A stretch of 22,802 nt of DNA from an uncultured Collinsella sp. GTDB taxonomy: Bacteria; Actinomycetota; Coriobacteriia; Coriobacteriales; Coriobacteriaceae. How positions within the stretch are numbered: position 1 is the stretch's first letter; every line of letters starts with the position of its first letter. The notes beneath the pieces were generated by a model, which saw only the letters and a program-made list of their open reading frames with translations, did not search any database and was not told the origin of the DNA. This document shows positions 8,811-16,741 of this stretch, piece after piece. The translations under genes and the position numbers were made by a program. Location: the NCBI GenBank assembly GCA_900546085.1, contig URBS01000021.1:1-22802 (forward strand). The letters are read 5' to 3'.

Positions 8811-10088
8811 TTAGGCGCTGTACTTGTTTGCCTCGCCGAAGGTGCCAGCCTCGACAATCCAGCCGTCCTTCATAATGACGTCCATGTTGTCGGTGTTGAG
8901 CACGTGGATGTCGGCGGCGACGTCACCGTTGACGACCAGCAGGTCGGCGCACTTGCCGGCCTCGATGGAACCGGTCTCGTCCTCGATGTGGCACATCTTG
9001 GCACCGTTGAGGGTGGCGCAGGTGATGGTCTCGACCGGGGTGAAGCCGATCTTGTCGACGAACTCGTACATCTCCTCGATGGAGCAGTTGCCGTAGGGGG
9101 TAACAAAGGAGAAGGAGTCGGAGCCGATCGTCATGACGACGCCGCGCTTCTTGGCCTCGCGCAGGCAGTCGTAGTTGCGCTGGAGCTCCTTCTCGACCAG
9201 GGTGCCCTCGTACTTGTCGTGCAGCTCGGGGACGTAGACGGGCGGATAGGTGGCGTACCAGGTGGGCAGGAAGGCGATCGTCGGGGTGAAGAAGGTGCCC
9301 TGCTCGGCCATGAGGTCCATGGTGCGCTCATCGATATCGAAGCCGTGGATCAGCTGCTCGCAGCCAAAGCGGACGGAATCGTAGGCAGCGGCGTGGTTGT
9401 TGTAGCAGTGGCTCCACACGGGGATGCCGACCATCTTGGCCTCTTCGATCACGGCCTGGATCTCCTCGGAGCAGTAGTGCTGGTCGCGACCGGAGTCCCA
9501 GCGCCAGATGCCGCCACCGGTAGCCCAGATCTTGATGGCATCGGGGTTCTCGCGCAGGCGACGACGGACGGCCTTACGCAGATCCCAAGGACCGTCGACC
9601 TGGTCGCCCCAGGGGTGGGAGTCCTTGTTGAGCTCCTGGGTGCAGTGGTGGGAGTCACCGTGGCCGGCAACGCGGCAGAAGCCGAGGCCAGTGGCCAGAA
9701 CGCGCGGGCCCTTGAAAACGCCCTTGTCGATGCAGTCGCGGATCTGGATACCAAAGCGGCCGATCTCGCAGACGGTGGTGAGGCCGTGGGTGAGGCAGTC
9801 GTAGGCCTGCTTGACGGCGACAGCCTGCTTCTCGAGGAGCGGCTGCATGACCCAGTCGGTATCATCGTCGGTCAGGTTGCCCGAGAAGTGCAGGTGGGTG
9901 TCGATCAGGCCGGGAAGGACGGTCTTGCCGGCGGCGTCGATAACCTCAACGCCCTCGGGAAGGTCCTGCATGACACCGGCGTACTCGATCTTGCCGTTGT
10001 CGTCGACGAGAACGAGGGAGTTCTCGACCGGCTCGGCACCGGTACCGTCGATGAGCTTGCCGCCAACGATTGCATACTTAGTGGACAT
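8811..10088 (-). CDS. Metal-dependent amidohydrolase (imidazolonepropionase/Xaa-Pro-dipeptidase-like)
   Basis: A 425-residue cytoplasmic amidohydrolase with a binuclear-site pattern: H65-x-H67 (DTHLHF), K186 (AIKIWATGG, the usual carboxylated lysine), H227 (SHCYN), H248 (LIHGFD) and D324 (GSDS). The N- and C-terminal beta segments (AIVGGKLIDGTG, KCADLLVVNGD) form the family's usual sandwich domain. Close relatives cleave cyclic amides or dipeptides, but the substrate cannot be read from sequence. The ATG at 10086-10088 follows AAGGAGG. Codons are strongly biased to C/G-ending forms, which suggests high expression. An amino acid permease lies 131 nt upstream on the same strand, so the pair probably imports and hydrolyses one compound. 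Confidence 0.88.
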   Translation of the reverse strand: MSTKYAIVGGKLIDGTGAEPVENSLVLVDDNGKIEYAGVMQDLPEGVEVIDAAGKTVLPGLIDTHLHFSGNLTDDDTDWVMQPLLEKQAVAVKQAYDCLTHGLTTVCEIGRFGIQIRDCIDKGVFKGPRVLATGLGFCRVAGHGDSHHCTQELNKDSHPWGDQVDGPWDLRKAVRRRLRENPDAIKIWATGGGIWRWDSGRDQHYCSEEIQAVIEEAKMVGIPVWSHCYNNHAAAYDSVRFGCEQLIHGFDIDERTMDLMAEQGTFFTPTIAFLPTWYATYPPVYVPELHDKYEGTLVEKELQRNYDCLREAKKRGVVMTIGSDSFSFVTPYGNCSIEEMYEFVDKIGFTPVETITCATLNGAKMCHIEDETGSIEAGKCADLLVVNGDVAADIHVLNTDNMDVIMKDGWIVEAGTFGEANKYSA

Positions 10089-10170
10089 GGTTCCTCCTTA
10101 TGGATCCATATTGCGGGCGAGGCCGTGTTGGGTTAAGGCCTCACAAAGCTACCCAAGTGGTGCCAGGTTC

Positions 10171-10199
10171 GGTGCGCGGAAGAGAGGGTCCCGCGCACC
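10171..10199 (-). other. Intercistronic stem-loop between permease and amidohydrolase genes
   Basis: GGTGCGCGG (10171-10179) pairs perfectly with CCGCGCACC (10191-10199). No T-run follows on either strand, so it is more likely an mRNA-stability or partial-termination element than a full terminator. Confidence 0.45.
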
Positions 10200-10219
10200 C
10201 GATCCGCCCCGGCTAGGCG

Positions 10220-11671
10220 TTACTTTTTGCGGGAATTGGTGAAAGCCATGAGGGCCAGGCCAATAGCCAACCAGCCGATCACGATGCTCCACTCCACCAT
10301 GTTGAGGGAGGCGGGAGAGAACGGAATCACGAGCAGGCCGATGATGACGGCGCAGGCAGCAACAGCGAGACTGATGCCAAACTTGCCGCCGGGCACCTCG
10401 TAGGGACGAGGCAGGTCGGGCTCGGTAAAGCGCATGCGCAGGCAAGCGAGGGCGACCATGCCGCAGGAGAAGATGAAGGCGAGAGCCGACACGTTGGTCA
10501 GAGGGATGAGCATGTTCTTGCCCAGGAACGGACCGACGACGGTGATGACGGCCAGAACGACGCAGGCGAGCTTGGGGGCGCCGGAGCTGGGATCGACCTC
10601 GGCGAACTTCTCGGGCAGCTGGCCCTTGCGGCCCATGGCGAGCATGATGCGGCTCGTGGCGCCGTAGAAGGAGTTCATCGGGCCCATGGGTCCAAGCGTG
10701 GCGATGACGAGCATGGCCAGGTACAGGAGCATGTTGATGCCCTTGAGGCAGGCAAGCGCGGGAACCGGGCTCTTAACGAACTCATGCCAGTCGAGGATGG
10801 TGCCGAACGAGTAGATGCAGACCATGTAGAAGCCGCCGGCGGCCAGCAGGGCCAGGGAGATGATCTTGCCGAACTTGTTCCAGTTGAGGCCCTCGGCTGC
10901 TTCCTCAGCCTGCTGAGGAATGGTGTCGAAGCCGGCGTAGAAGAACGGGGTCAAAACCAGGACCGACACGATGCCGGCGAACAGGCTGGTGCCCTCGGTA
11001 GCGGGCTTGCCGCCGCCAGCACCGGTGACCTGGGAGAACACGGGCATGGCGTGTTCCGGCGAACCGGTGAACAGCGAGACGCCCATGGCGAGCAGCATGC
11101 CGCAGAGCAGGGCCTTGGTCAGGAAGGCCTGGAGCTTGGCGGCCGAGCTGGCACCGCGGAAGTTGAGGAAGATGACGTAGGCTGCAAAGCCGAGCGCGAT
11201 CAGCGTCGGGAACAGGTAAACGTCAGCGCCCAGGATGGTGTAGAGCTTGACGGCGCGCAGCCACTCAAGACCGGGCAGGCTGCCGAACATCTCGGACACG
11301 AGAGTCGAGATGGCGATGGCCTCCCACGGGCACAGGATGCCGTTGCCCAGGGCCAAAAGCCATCCGGTGATGTAGCTCAGCGTACGGCCAAAGCTACGAT
11401 CGACATACTCGACGATGCCGCCCGAGATGGGGATAGCAGCCGTGAGCTCACCGAAAACAGCTCCGACGGGCACGAGGAAGATCGCGCCCAAGAGGAATGC
11501 GATCATAGCGGGAACGGGACCGCCGCCCACGACCATCCAGTCGCCGACCTGCAGAACCCAACCGGTACCGATGATGGCACCGAAACCGATGGTAAAGAAG
11601 TTCCAGAGCGAGAGTGTTTTCTTCATGCCACCGTTACCCTCGACTGCAACTTCTGCGTTCTTGTCCGCCAT
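10220..11671 (-). CDS. APC-superfamily amino acid permease
   Basis: A 483-residue membrane protein with about 12 helices. The first helix has the APC substrate-site motif GFGAIIGTGWV (residues 29-39), and FGELTAAIPISGG and YVDRSFG follow. Family members carry amino acids or amines by proton symport or exchange; the specificity here is unknown. The ATG at 11669-11671 is preceded by AAAGGAGGGG, a strong ribosome site; a 13-residue in-frame extension is not supported. It heads the unit with the amidohydrolase. Strong C/G-ending codon bias matches that neighbour. The leader carries several hairpins, including GACGCC/GGCGTC just before the ribosome site. Confidence 0.9.
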   Translation of the reverse strand: MADKNAEVAVEGNGGMKKTLSLWNFFTIGFGAIIGTGWVLQVGDWMVVGGGPVPAMIAFLLGAIFLVPVGAVFGELTAAIPISGGIVEYVDRSFGRTLSYITGWLLALGNGILCPWEAIAISTLVSEMFGSLPGLEWLRAVKLYTILGADVYLFPTLIALGFAAYVIFLNFRGASSAAKLQAFLTKALLCGMLLAMGVSLFTGSPEHAMPVFSQVTGAGGGKPATEGTSLFAGIVSVLVLTPFFYAGFDTIPQQAEEAAEGLNWNKFGKIISLALLAAGGFYMVCIYSFGTILDWHEFVKSPVPALACLKGINMLLYLAMLVIATLGPMGPMNSFYGATSRIMLAMGRKGQLPEKFAEVDPSSGAPKLACVVLAVITVVGPFLGKNMLIPLTNVSALAFIFSCGMVALACLRMRFTEPDLPRPYEVPGGKFGISLAVAACAVIIGLLVIPFSPASLNMVEWSIVIGWLAIGLALMAFTNSRKK

Positions 11672-12025
11672 TGTTCCCCTCCTTTCCTTTTTGACGCCCC
11701 TTGGCGTCACCCTTGCGCAGCCTGTTTTGCCGCGCGCTTTAATTTCGTGGCTTTAAGATACGGCCTTGGCACAGCAACGCCGCTTGTGGCTCGACCGAAG
11801 GCAGAACTGTAAAACGGGCGGCGCCGTTTTTGGGACGAACGGCGGAAGACGTCATTCGTCTTGGACGCTTTCATCTTGTCTGCTTTTGAAGACCTGTTGC
11901 CGTGACGCTTGGCGCGCGGCGCGGCAACGTTCATACCATTTGTCAGGCTTTTGGCGCACATGCCCATGTGTCGTGCATCTTTTTATGTAGGATAGACAAG
12001 TTACACATGAGGCAAGGTGATTCGA
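11672..12025. promoter_or_regulatory. Divergent intergenic region with a structured leader for the permease
   Basis: This 354-bp gap must hold the promoters for the permease (minus) and the C39-like peptidase (plus). Visible inverted repeats are GACGCC/GGCGTC (11693-11708), AAAACGG/CCGTTTT (11811-11830) and a GTTGCCG/CGGCAAC pair around 11900-11930. A TGGTATGAA sequence on the minus strand near 11934-11942 resembles an extended -10 box, implying a leader of about 260 nt. A basic 86-codon ORF (11707-11967, minus; no acidic Glu, very rich in Lys/Arg) lies inside it but has no ribosome site. I assign no gene here. Confidence 0.35.
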
Positions 12026-13027
12026 ATGGCATACGGATACAATGACGGCGACCAACGGCCACAAAGCGTGCGCCTTGCCGGCCGCACCACGCCAACGCCC
12101 AGAAGCACCTCCGACAACGACAGCCCGCAGCGCCCCCAAGAGCAGCTCGGGGCTTCTTCGCGGCAACAAAGCCGTACCGTGCAGCAGTCAGACCGCATGA
12201 GTACGAGCACACGCCAACGCCAGACCGACACATCGCAGCCACGCCGCTACGATCGCCGTAAGACCGACTACTACGTTAAGCGCTCCTTTTCGCGACCTCA
12301 ACGCGATCGCGGCAATTCCGCCCCTCACCCCGCGTCGCACATCACAAGCCACGCGCTTCCGGCCCGCCGCCTACGCCTTGTGTTTTGCTCCATCGCCGCC
12401 TGCCTCGTCTTTGTGTTTTTGGGATCCTGTATCTCCCACGGATCAGCCGGTCTTGAGCCCACTGCCGAGGACAAGCTGCTTAAAGCTCCCGTCGCGCCCG
12501 ACTACTCATTTGCCTTTTCGACCCCACGCTCGCAATGGCAGGCCGGCACCATGCCCCACATCTACCAAATTGACCCCGCATGGTCGGAGCTGCCCTATGC
12601 CGGTGGCACTATTCGCGAAAACGCTTGCGGTCCCACTTGCCTCACCATGGTCTATATCTTTAAGACCGGCCATACCGATAAGACGCCGGTCGATATATGC
12701 GCACTGGCCGAAGCCGGCAACTACGCCCCCACTGGTGCCACCGAGTGGTCGTTTATGACAAGCGGTGCGTGGCAGCTGGGGCTCAACGGAACACAGCTCT
12801 ATAACGATCGCGAATCGATTACCCAAGCACTTCGCTCGGGTGCGCCCGTCATCGCCGCAGTGCGCCCCGGCACGTTTACCAACGTAGGCCACTATATCGT
12901 GCTCCACGGCATCGACGATGCCAACCAGATTGGCGTCTACGACCCCAACTCGGCCAGCCGCAGCGCCCGCCGCTGGGACGTCGTAGAGGTCCTCAACGAA
13001 GTCGAAGCCATGTGGGCCTACTACTAG
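12026..13027 (+). CDS. Membrane-anchored C39-like cysteine peptidase domain protein
   Basis: A 333-residue protein. Residues 1-115 are polar, rich in Gln, Ser, Thr and Arg, and probably disordered. One hydrophobic helix (about 116-136) follows, then an extracytoplasmic C39-like papain-fold domain. The catalytic candidates are C201 (ENACGPTCL), H289 (VGHYIVLHG) and D306 (VYDPNS), spaced as in the Peptidase_C39_2 family. The basic N-terminus suggests N-in topology with the enzyme outside the membrane. No ABC exporter adjoins it, so it is not a bacteriocin-processing transporter; its substrate is unknown. ATG 12026 has AAGG about 6-8 nt upstream and is preferred over the GTG at 12017. The stop codon borders a MITE-like repeat. 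Confidence 0.85.
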   Translation: MAYGYNDGDQRPQSVRLAGRTTPTPRSTSDNDSPQRPQEQLGASSRQQSRTVQQSDRMSTSTRQRQTDTSQPRRYDRRKTDYYVKRSFSRPQRDRGNSAPHPASHITSHALPARRLRLVFCSIAACLVFVFLGSCISHGSAGLEPTAEDKLLKAPVAPDYSFAFSTPRSQWQAGTMPHIYQIDPAWSELPYAGGTIRENACGPTCLTMVYIFKTGHTDKTPVDICALAEAGNYAPTGATEWSFMTSGAWQLGLNGTQLYNDRESITQALRSGAPVIAAVRPGTFTNVGHYIVLHGIDDANQIGVYDPNSASRSARRWDVVEVLNEVEAMWAYY

Positions 13028-13036
13028 TCATTGGGC

Positions 13037-13266
13037 ACTCATTGGGGACAGACCTAAATGAGTGGCCCCAGACTGCCCGGAGCCGCCGGCACGGAAGGCG
13101 CATCCCGCTTTGAAGTTCGATAGCGGGATGCGCTTTCCGTTAGCGGCCTGCTTGGGAAACTGAGAGCCACTTTTCGGCATATTTCCGGGATGCATTTTCC
13201 GGTTGAGGGCCTCAAAGGAAACTGCACCCGTTTTGGACTACTCATTTAAGTCTGTCCCCAATGACT
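13037..13266. repeat. MITE-like element with 27-bp terminal inverted repeats
   Basis: The ends 13037-13063 and 13240-13266 are inverted repeats matching at about 25 of 27 positions, with core ATTGGGGACAGAC. Inside is a 19-bp hairpin (13091-13109 with 13122-13140, one G-U). Its right arm begins a degenerate tandem unit (GGGATGCGCTTTCC, then GGGATGCATTTTCC about 65 bp on). No ORF is present. The structure fits a small non-autonomous transposable or REP-like element moved by a transposase elsewhere; this is an inference. Its hairpin could also end the peptidase transcript. Confidence 0.7.
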
Positions 13267-13274
13267 AGGTGAAT

Positions 13275-13310
13275 AGCAAAAGCCCCGCAGTCGGAGCGGA
13301 CTGCGGGGCT
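13275..13310 (-). terminator. Terminator of the ADI operon (arcC copy 1)
   Basis: A perfect 12-bp GC-rich stem (13281-13292 with 13299-13310, 6-nt loop) is followed on the minus strand by TTTTGCT. A second perfect 8-bp hairpin (13330-13337 with 13346-13353) lies between it and the arcC stop. Confidence 0.87.
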
Positions 13311-14305
13311 CATGAAGAGAGGCTAGTCTGTGGGCGCTTTGCCTGGCGCCCACGGGAGAGGCAACAGAGTAGAGGCTACTCGTGGATGCGGGTACCGGAG
13401 AGGCCGGCCATGGTCTCGGCGGCCTTGTCCAGGGCGCCGATGATGCAGGTGCGGCCCTTGCGGGAGCGGGCGAACTTGATGGCGGCGCGGACCTTGGGCT
13501 CCATGGAGCCCTTGCCGAACTGGCCCTCGTCGGCCAGACGCTCGGCCTCGTCGGCGGTGAGGTCCTCGAGCTCCTCCTGGTTGGGCTTGCCAAAGTTGAT
13601 GGCGACATGCTCGACGGCGGTCAGCAGGAACAGAACGTCGGCGTCGCAGTCCTCGGCCAGCAGCTCGCCGCCCAGGTCCTTGTCGATAACGGCGGGAACG
13701 CCCTTGTAGCAGCCCTTGTTCTCGTAGTCGCGGACGACGGGGATGCCGCCGCCACCGCAGGCGATGACGATGAACTCGTTGTCGAGCAGGTTGAGGATGG
13801 AGTCGGCCTCGACGATCTTCTTGGGATCGGGGGAGGCGACGACGCGACGCCAGCCGCGGCCGGAATCCTCGACGAAGACCTTGGAGGGGTCCTCGGCCAT
13901 GAACTCCTTGGCCTGCTCCTCGGTGTAGAAGGGGCCGATCGGCTTGGTCGGGTTCTTGAACGCGGGATCGTCGGGATCGCACTCGATCTGGGTGACGACG
14001 GTGGCGGCGTGCCAACGCTTATAGCGCTTGTGCATCTCGCGGCCGATGCCCTGCTGCAGGTGGTAGCCGATGTAGCCCTGGGACATGGCGCCGCACTCGG
14101 GCAGCGGCATCTCGGGGGTGCCGATGGCGTCGTGGGCGGCGGCGAAGGCGTTCTGGATCATGCCGACCTGCGGGCCGTTGCCGTGGGTGATGATGATCTC
14201 GTTGCCCTGCTCGATGAGGCCGAGGAGCGCGTGGGCGGTGTTGCTCACGGCCTCGATCTGCTCGACGGGGTTGTTGCCGAGGGCGTTGCCGCCGAGGGCG
14301 ACGAC
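13275..14305 (-). repeat. Direct repeat copy 1: arcC body plus 3' hairpins
   Basis: About 1,031 bp that appears identical to 20399-21429 (constant offset 7,124). Identity starts in the terminator's A-tract and stops abruptly at codon 12 of arcC. All translations in overlapping frames agree within the block. Confidence 0.93.
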
Positions 14306-14338
14306 GATGCGGTCGGGCTTACCGTACGGTTTACTCAT
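13376..14338 (-). CDS. arcC: Carbamate kinase, copy 1 (ADI operon)
   Basis: A 320-residue cytoplasmic enzyme of the amino acid kinase fold. It transfers phosphate from carbamoyl phosphate to ADP, giving ATP, ammonia and CO2, the energy-yielding last step of the ADI pathway. Visible motifs are VVALGGNAL (12-20), HGNGPQVG (52-59) and ACGGGGIPV (from residue 193). The length matches known carbamate kinases. It lies 23 nt after arcB as the last operon gene, with a weak ribosome site (GGGAAG about 12 nt upstream), so coupling to arcB is likely. From codon 13 onward it is apparently identical in DNA to the copy at 20500-21462. The first 12 codons differ at 8 codons, with only one amino acid change (Y5 versus L5). 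Confidence 0.97.
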   Translation of the reverse strand: MSKPYGKPDRIVVALGGNALGNNPVEQIEAVSNTAHALLGLIEQGNEIIITHGNGPQVGMIQNAFAAAHDAIGTPEMPLPECGAMSQGYIGYHLQQGIGREMHKRYKRWHAATVVTQIECDPDDPAFKNPTKPIGPFYTEEQAKEFMAEDPSKVFVEDSGRGWRRVVASPDPKKIVEADSILNLLDNEFIVIACGGGGIPVVRDYENKGCYKGVPAVIDKDLGGELLAEDCDADVLFLLTAVEHVAINFGKPNQEELEDLTADEAERLADEGQFGKGSMEPKVRAAIKFARSRKGRTCIIGALDKAAETMAGLSGTRIHE

Positions 14339-14361
14339 AGTATTCGTTCACTTCCCAGCTA

Positions 14362-15369
14362 CTAGCGAAGCGTCGCGTACATCATGGCCTTAATGGTATG
14401 CATGCGGTTCTCGGCCTCCTGGAACACACGAGACTGCGCGCTCTCAAAGACCTCGTCGGAAACCTCCATCTCGGTCACGCCGAACTTCTCGGCAATCTCG
14501 GCGCCGATGGTGGTCTGCGTATCGTGGAAGCTCGGCAGGCAGTGCATAAAGATGGCGCCGGGGTTTGCCTTGGCCATGACCTCGGGCGTTACTCGATAGG
14601 GAGAGAGAAGATCGATTCGGCTCTTCCACAGCTCCTCAGCCTGGCCCATACCGACCCAAACGTCCGTATAGATCACGTCTGCATCCTTGACGCCCTCGTC
14701 GATATCCTCAGTGAGCTGGATCGTGCAGCCATTCTGAGCGGCGATCTCCTGGCAGCGCTCAAGAAGCTCGGGATCGAAGTGCGTGGCGCCCTCGACATCG
14801 CCCTTGGGTCCGCAGGAGCAGAAGTTAATGCCGAGCTTGGCGCAGATAACCATCAGGGAGTCGCTGACGTTGCCCTGCTCCTTGCCCATATAGGTGAGCT
14901 TCATGCCGCGCGTGTCGCCAAACTCCTCACGCATGGTAAGAATGTCGGCAAGGGCCTGGGTGGGATGGTACTCGTTGGTCAGACCGTTCCAGACGGGAAC
15001 GCCAGCCTTGGCGGCAAGCTCCTCGACGATCGACTGGTCGGAGCCGCGATACTCAATACCGTCATACATGCGACCGAGCACGCGGGCGGTATCCTCGATG
15101 GACTCTTTCTTGCCCATCTGCGACGAGCCGGGGTCGAGGTAGGTCACACCCATACCCAGGTCCATACCGCCGACCTCGAAGGCACAGCGCGTGCGCGTTG
15201 AGGTCTTCTCAAACAGCAGGACAATGTTCTTGCCCTCGAGAAAGCGGTGCGGATAACCGGCGCGCTTCATATCCTTGAAGTTCTTTGAGAGGTCGAGCAT
15301 GTACTCGATTTCCTCAGACGTAAAGTCAAGCAGGGTAAGAACGCTTCGACCAGAAAGATTAAGAGCCAT
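14362..15369 (-). CDS. arcB: Ornithine carbamoyltransferase (catabolic)
   Basis: A 335-residue cytoplasmic transferase that in this operon should phosphorolyse citrulline to ornithine and carbamoyl phosphate. The carbamoyl-phosphate-binding motif STRTR lies at residues 57-61, HPTQ at 135-138 and the ornithine-loop HCLP at 276-279; the N-terminal LTLLDFTSEEI is typical. I chose the ATG at 15367-15369 with AAAGGA 9 nt upstream. A longer in-frame start lacks a site and would run into the intercistronic hairpin. It sits between arcA (85 nt upstream) and arcC (23 nt downstream), which favours the catabolic arcB role over anabolic argF. Confidence 0.96.
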   Translation of the reverse strand: MALNLSGRSVLTLLDFTSEEIEYMLDLSKNFKDMKRAGYPHRFLEGKNIVLLFEKTSTRTRCAFEVGGMDLGMGVTYLDPGSSQMGKKESIEDTARVLGRMYDGIEYRGSDQSIVEELAAKAGVPVWNGLTNEYHPTQALADILTMREEFGDTRGMKLTYMGKEQGNVSDSLMVICAKLGINFCSCGPKGDVEGATHFDPELLERCQEIAAQNGCTIQLTEDIDEGVKDADVIYTDVWVGMGQAEELWKSRIDLLSPYRVTPEVMAKANPGAIFMHCLPSFHDTQTTIGAEIAEKFGVTEMEVSDEVFESAQSRVFQEAENRMHTIKAMMYATLR

Positions 15370-15410
15370 GATTTGAGTCCTTTCGGTTGTTGGAACACAC
15401 AAGGAGGGAT

Positions 15411-15437
15411 GGGCGGCGCAGACCACACGCGCCGCCC
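15411..15437 (-). other. Stem-loop between arcA and arcB
   Basis: GGGCGGCGC (15411-15419) pairs perfectly with GCGCCGCCC (15429-15437). There is no T-run, so it is probably an mRNA processing or stabilising hairpin, or a partial terminator, separating arcA from arcB output. Confidence 0.55.
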
Positions 15438-15454
15438 AGATACGCTAACGCTGA

Positions 15455-16699
15455 CTAGATTTCCTCACGCCAGAACGGCATGGTCATGCAACGCGGGCCG
15501 CCGCGACCGCGAGAAAGCTCCTCGGAGGGAGCGACGAGCAGCTCGACGCCAGCCTTGTAAAGAGCATCGTTGGTTACAACGTTGCGCTCATACACGCAGA
15601 CCTTGCCCGGTGCGACCGCAAGAGTGTTGGAACCATCGTTCCACTGCTCACGGGAAGCCTCGATCGGATCGCCGCCACCGCACTCAATCATGGTGATATG
15701 GTCCATACCCGTCGCAAGCTCGAGGATATGCTGCAGGGTGCCCTCGAGTTCCTCGATATGCACCTCCCCCTCCGAATCGCCCTTGGTCAGGCGGTAGGCA
15801 CGAAGCGTCTGGTAGATGCCGGGATAGACCGTGAACTTATCGCGATCGACCTGCGTGCAGACGGTGTCGAGGTGCATGTAGGCATAGCCGTGCGGAATCT
15901 TGATGGCATAGATGTTCTCGATCTCAGCCTCATCGGAACCCCAGAACATATTCTTGGCGAGCTCATCGATGGCTGCAGTCTGGGTGCGCTCGGAAATACC
16001 GATGGCGAGCGTCTTGGCGTTGATGTTGAGGATATCGCCGCCCTCGATATGCCACTCGCTGTTGTGGTCATACCAAATGGGGCTACCAGCGTAATCAGGA
16101 TGGTTACGCAGCACCGTTTCGTAGAAGATTACTTCGCGATTGCGCTGATTCCAGTACATGCGGTTCATGGTAGCGCCCTTGCCCACGACAGCCAGAGGGT
16201 CACGGGAGAAATACGAGGCCGGCATGGGGAACAGCACCATATCGTCAGCCTTCAACTCCTCGCCGTCCATACTGGCAAGAGAACCGCCGACCTTGGGGAT
16301 CTCGAGGTCGCGAACGTAGAGGCCGCCCATGGCAGCAAGGACAAACTCCTTGTTGTCCTTAATCGAATCAAGCTTCTCGACAACGGCCTGGCGAAGGGCC
16401 GCGTTGGAGATGCCGGACTCACCCATGAACTTCGTCATGAACTCTGCGCGAGTACCCTCGACTTTGTCAAACGTCTCAGCGAGCAGCTCTTCCATATAGA
16501 CGACCTCGGCGCCAGCGCCGCGAAGAAGGTCGGTAAACTGATCGTGCTCTTTCTGGGCATAGTCCAGATAGAACGCGTCGTGAATCCAAACGCGGTCGAA
16601 ATCCTCCGCCTTCATGTTTACAAGATCCATACCGGGGCGATGGACGCACACCTTCTTGAGGGCGCCAATCTCGCTATGAACGTTCAGTCCTTTGTTCAT
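15455..16699 (-). CDS. arcA: Arginine deiminase (operon copy)
   Basis: A 414-residue cytoplasmic enzyme that hydrolyses L-arginine to citrulline and ammonia. The catalytic set of the guanidine-modifying superfamily is complete: D167 (SRDP), H217-x-E219 (WHIEGGD), H276 and D278 (HLDT) and nucleophile C404 (GGPRCM). The substrate-carboxylate arginine five residues before the cysteine is present (R399). The ECGGGD and REQWNDGSN loops are typical. The residue six before D167 is Ala161, where Pseudomonas ADI has Asn160. AAGGA precedes the ATG. It follows the carrier gene by 42 nt and precedes arcB by 85 nt. Confidence 0.97.
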   Translation of the reverse strand: MNKGLNVHSEIGALKKVCVHRPGMDLVNMKAEDFDRVWIHDAFYLDYAQKEHDQFTDLLRGAGAEVVYMEELLAETFDKVEGTRAEFMTKFMGESGISNAALRQAVVEKLDSIKDNKEFVLAAMGGLYVRDLEIPKVGGSLASMDGEELKADDMVLFPMPASYFSRDPLAVVGKGATMNRMYWNQRNREVIFYETVLRNHPDYAGSPIWYDHNSEWHIEGGDILNINAKTLAIGISERTQTAAIDELAKNMFWGSDEAEIENIYAIKIPHGYAYMHLDTVCTQVDRDKFTVYPGIYQTLRAYRLTKGDSEGEVHIEELEGTLQHILELATGMDHITMIECGGGDPIEASREQWNDGSNTLAVAPGKVCVYERNVVTNDALYKAGVELLVAPSEELSRGRGGPRCMTMPFWREEI

Positions 16700-16741
16700 C
16701 TCTATCCTTCTTTCTCACAACTTGTATGTGGGGTTTTGCAT

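Noticed and set aside
8664..10136. 490-codon plus-strand ORF opposite the amidohydrolase
   Set aside because: It is the antisense shadow of a strongly codon-biased gene; its composition (Val, Gly, Asp, Leu runs) is what the opposite strand of such genes gives, and the minus gene has all family motifs.
13382..14365. Long plus-strand ORF opposite arcC (repeated at 20506-21501) and a 230-codon Arg-rich minus ORF
   Set aside because: Both are out-of-frame shadows of arcC, duplicated only because the arcC block is duplicated.
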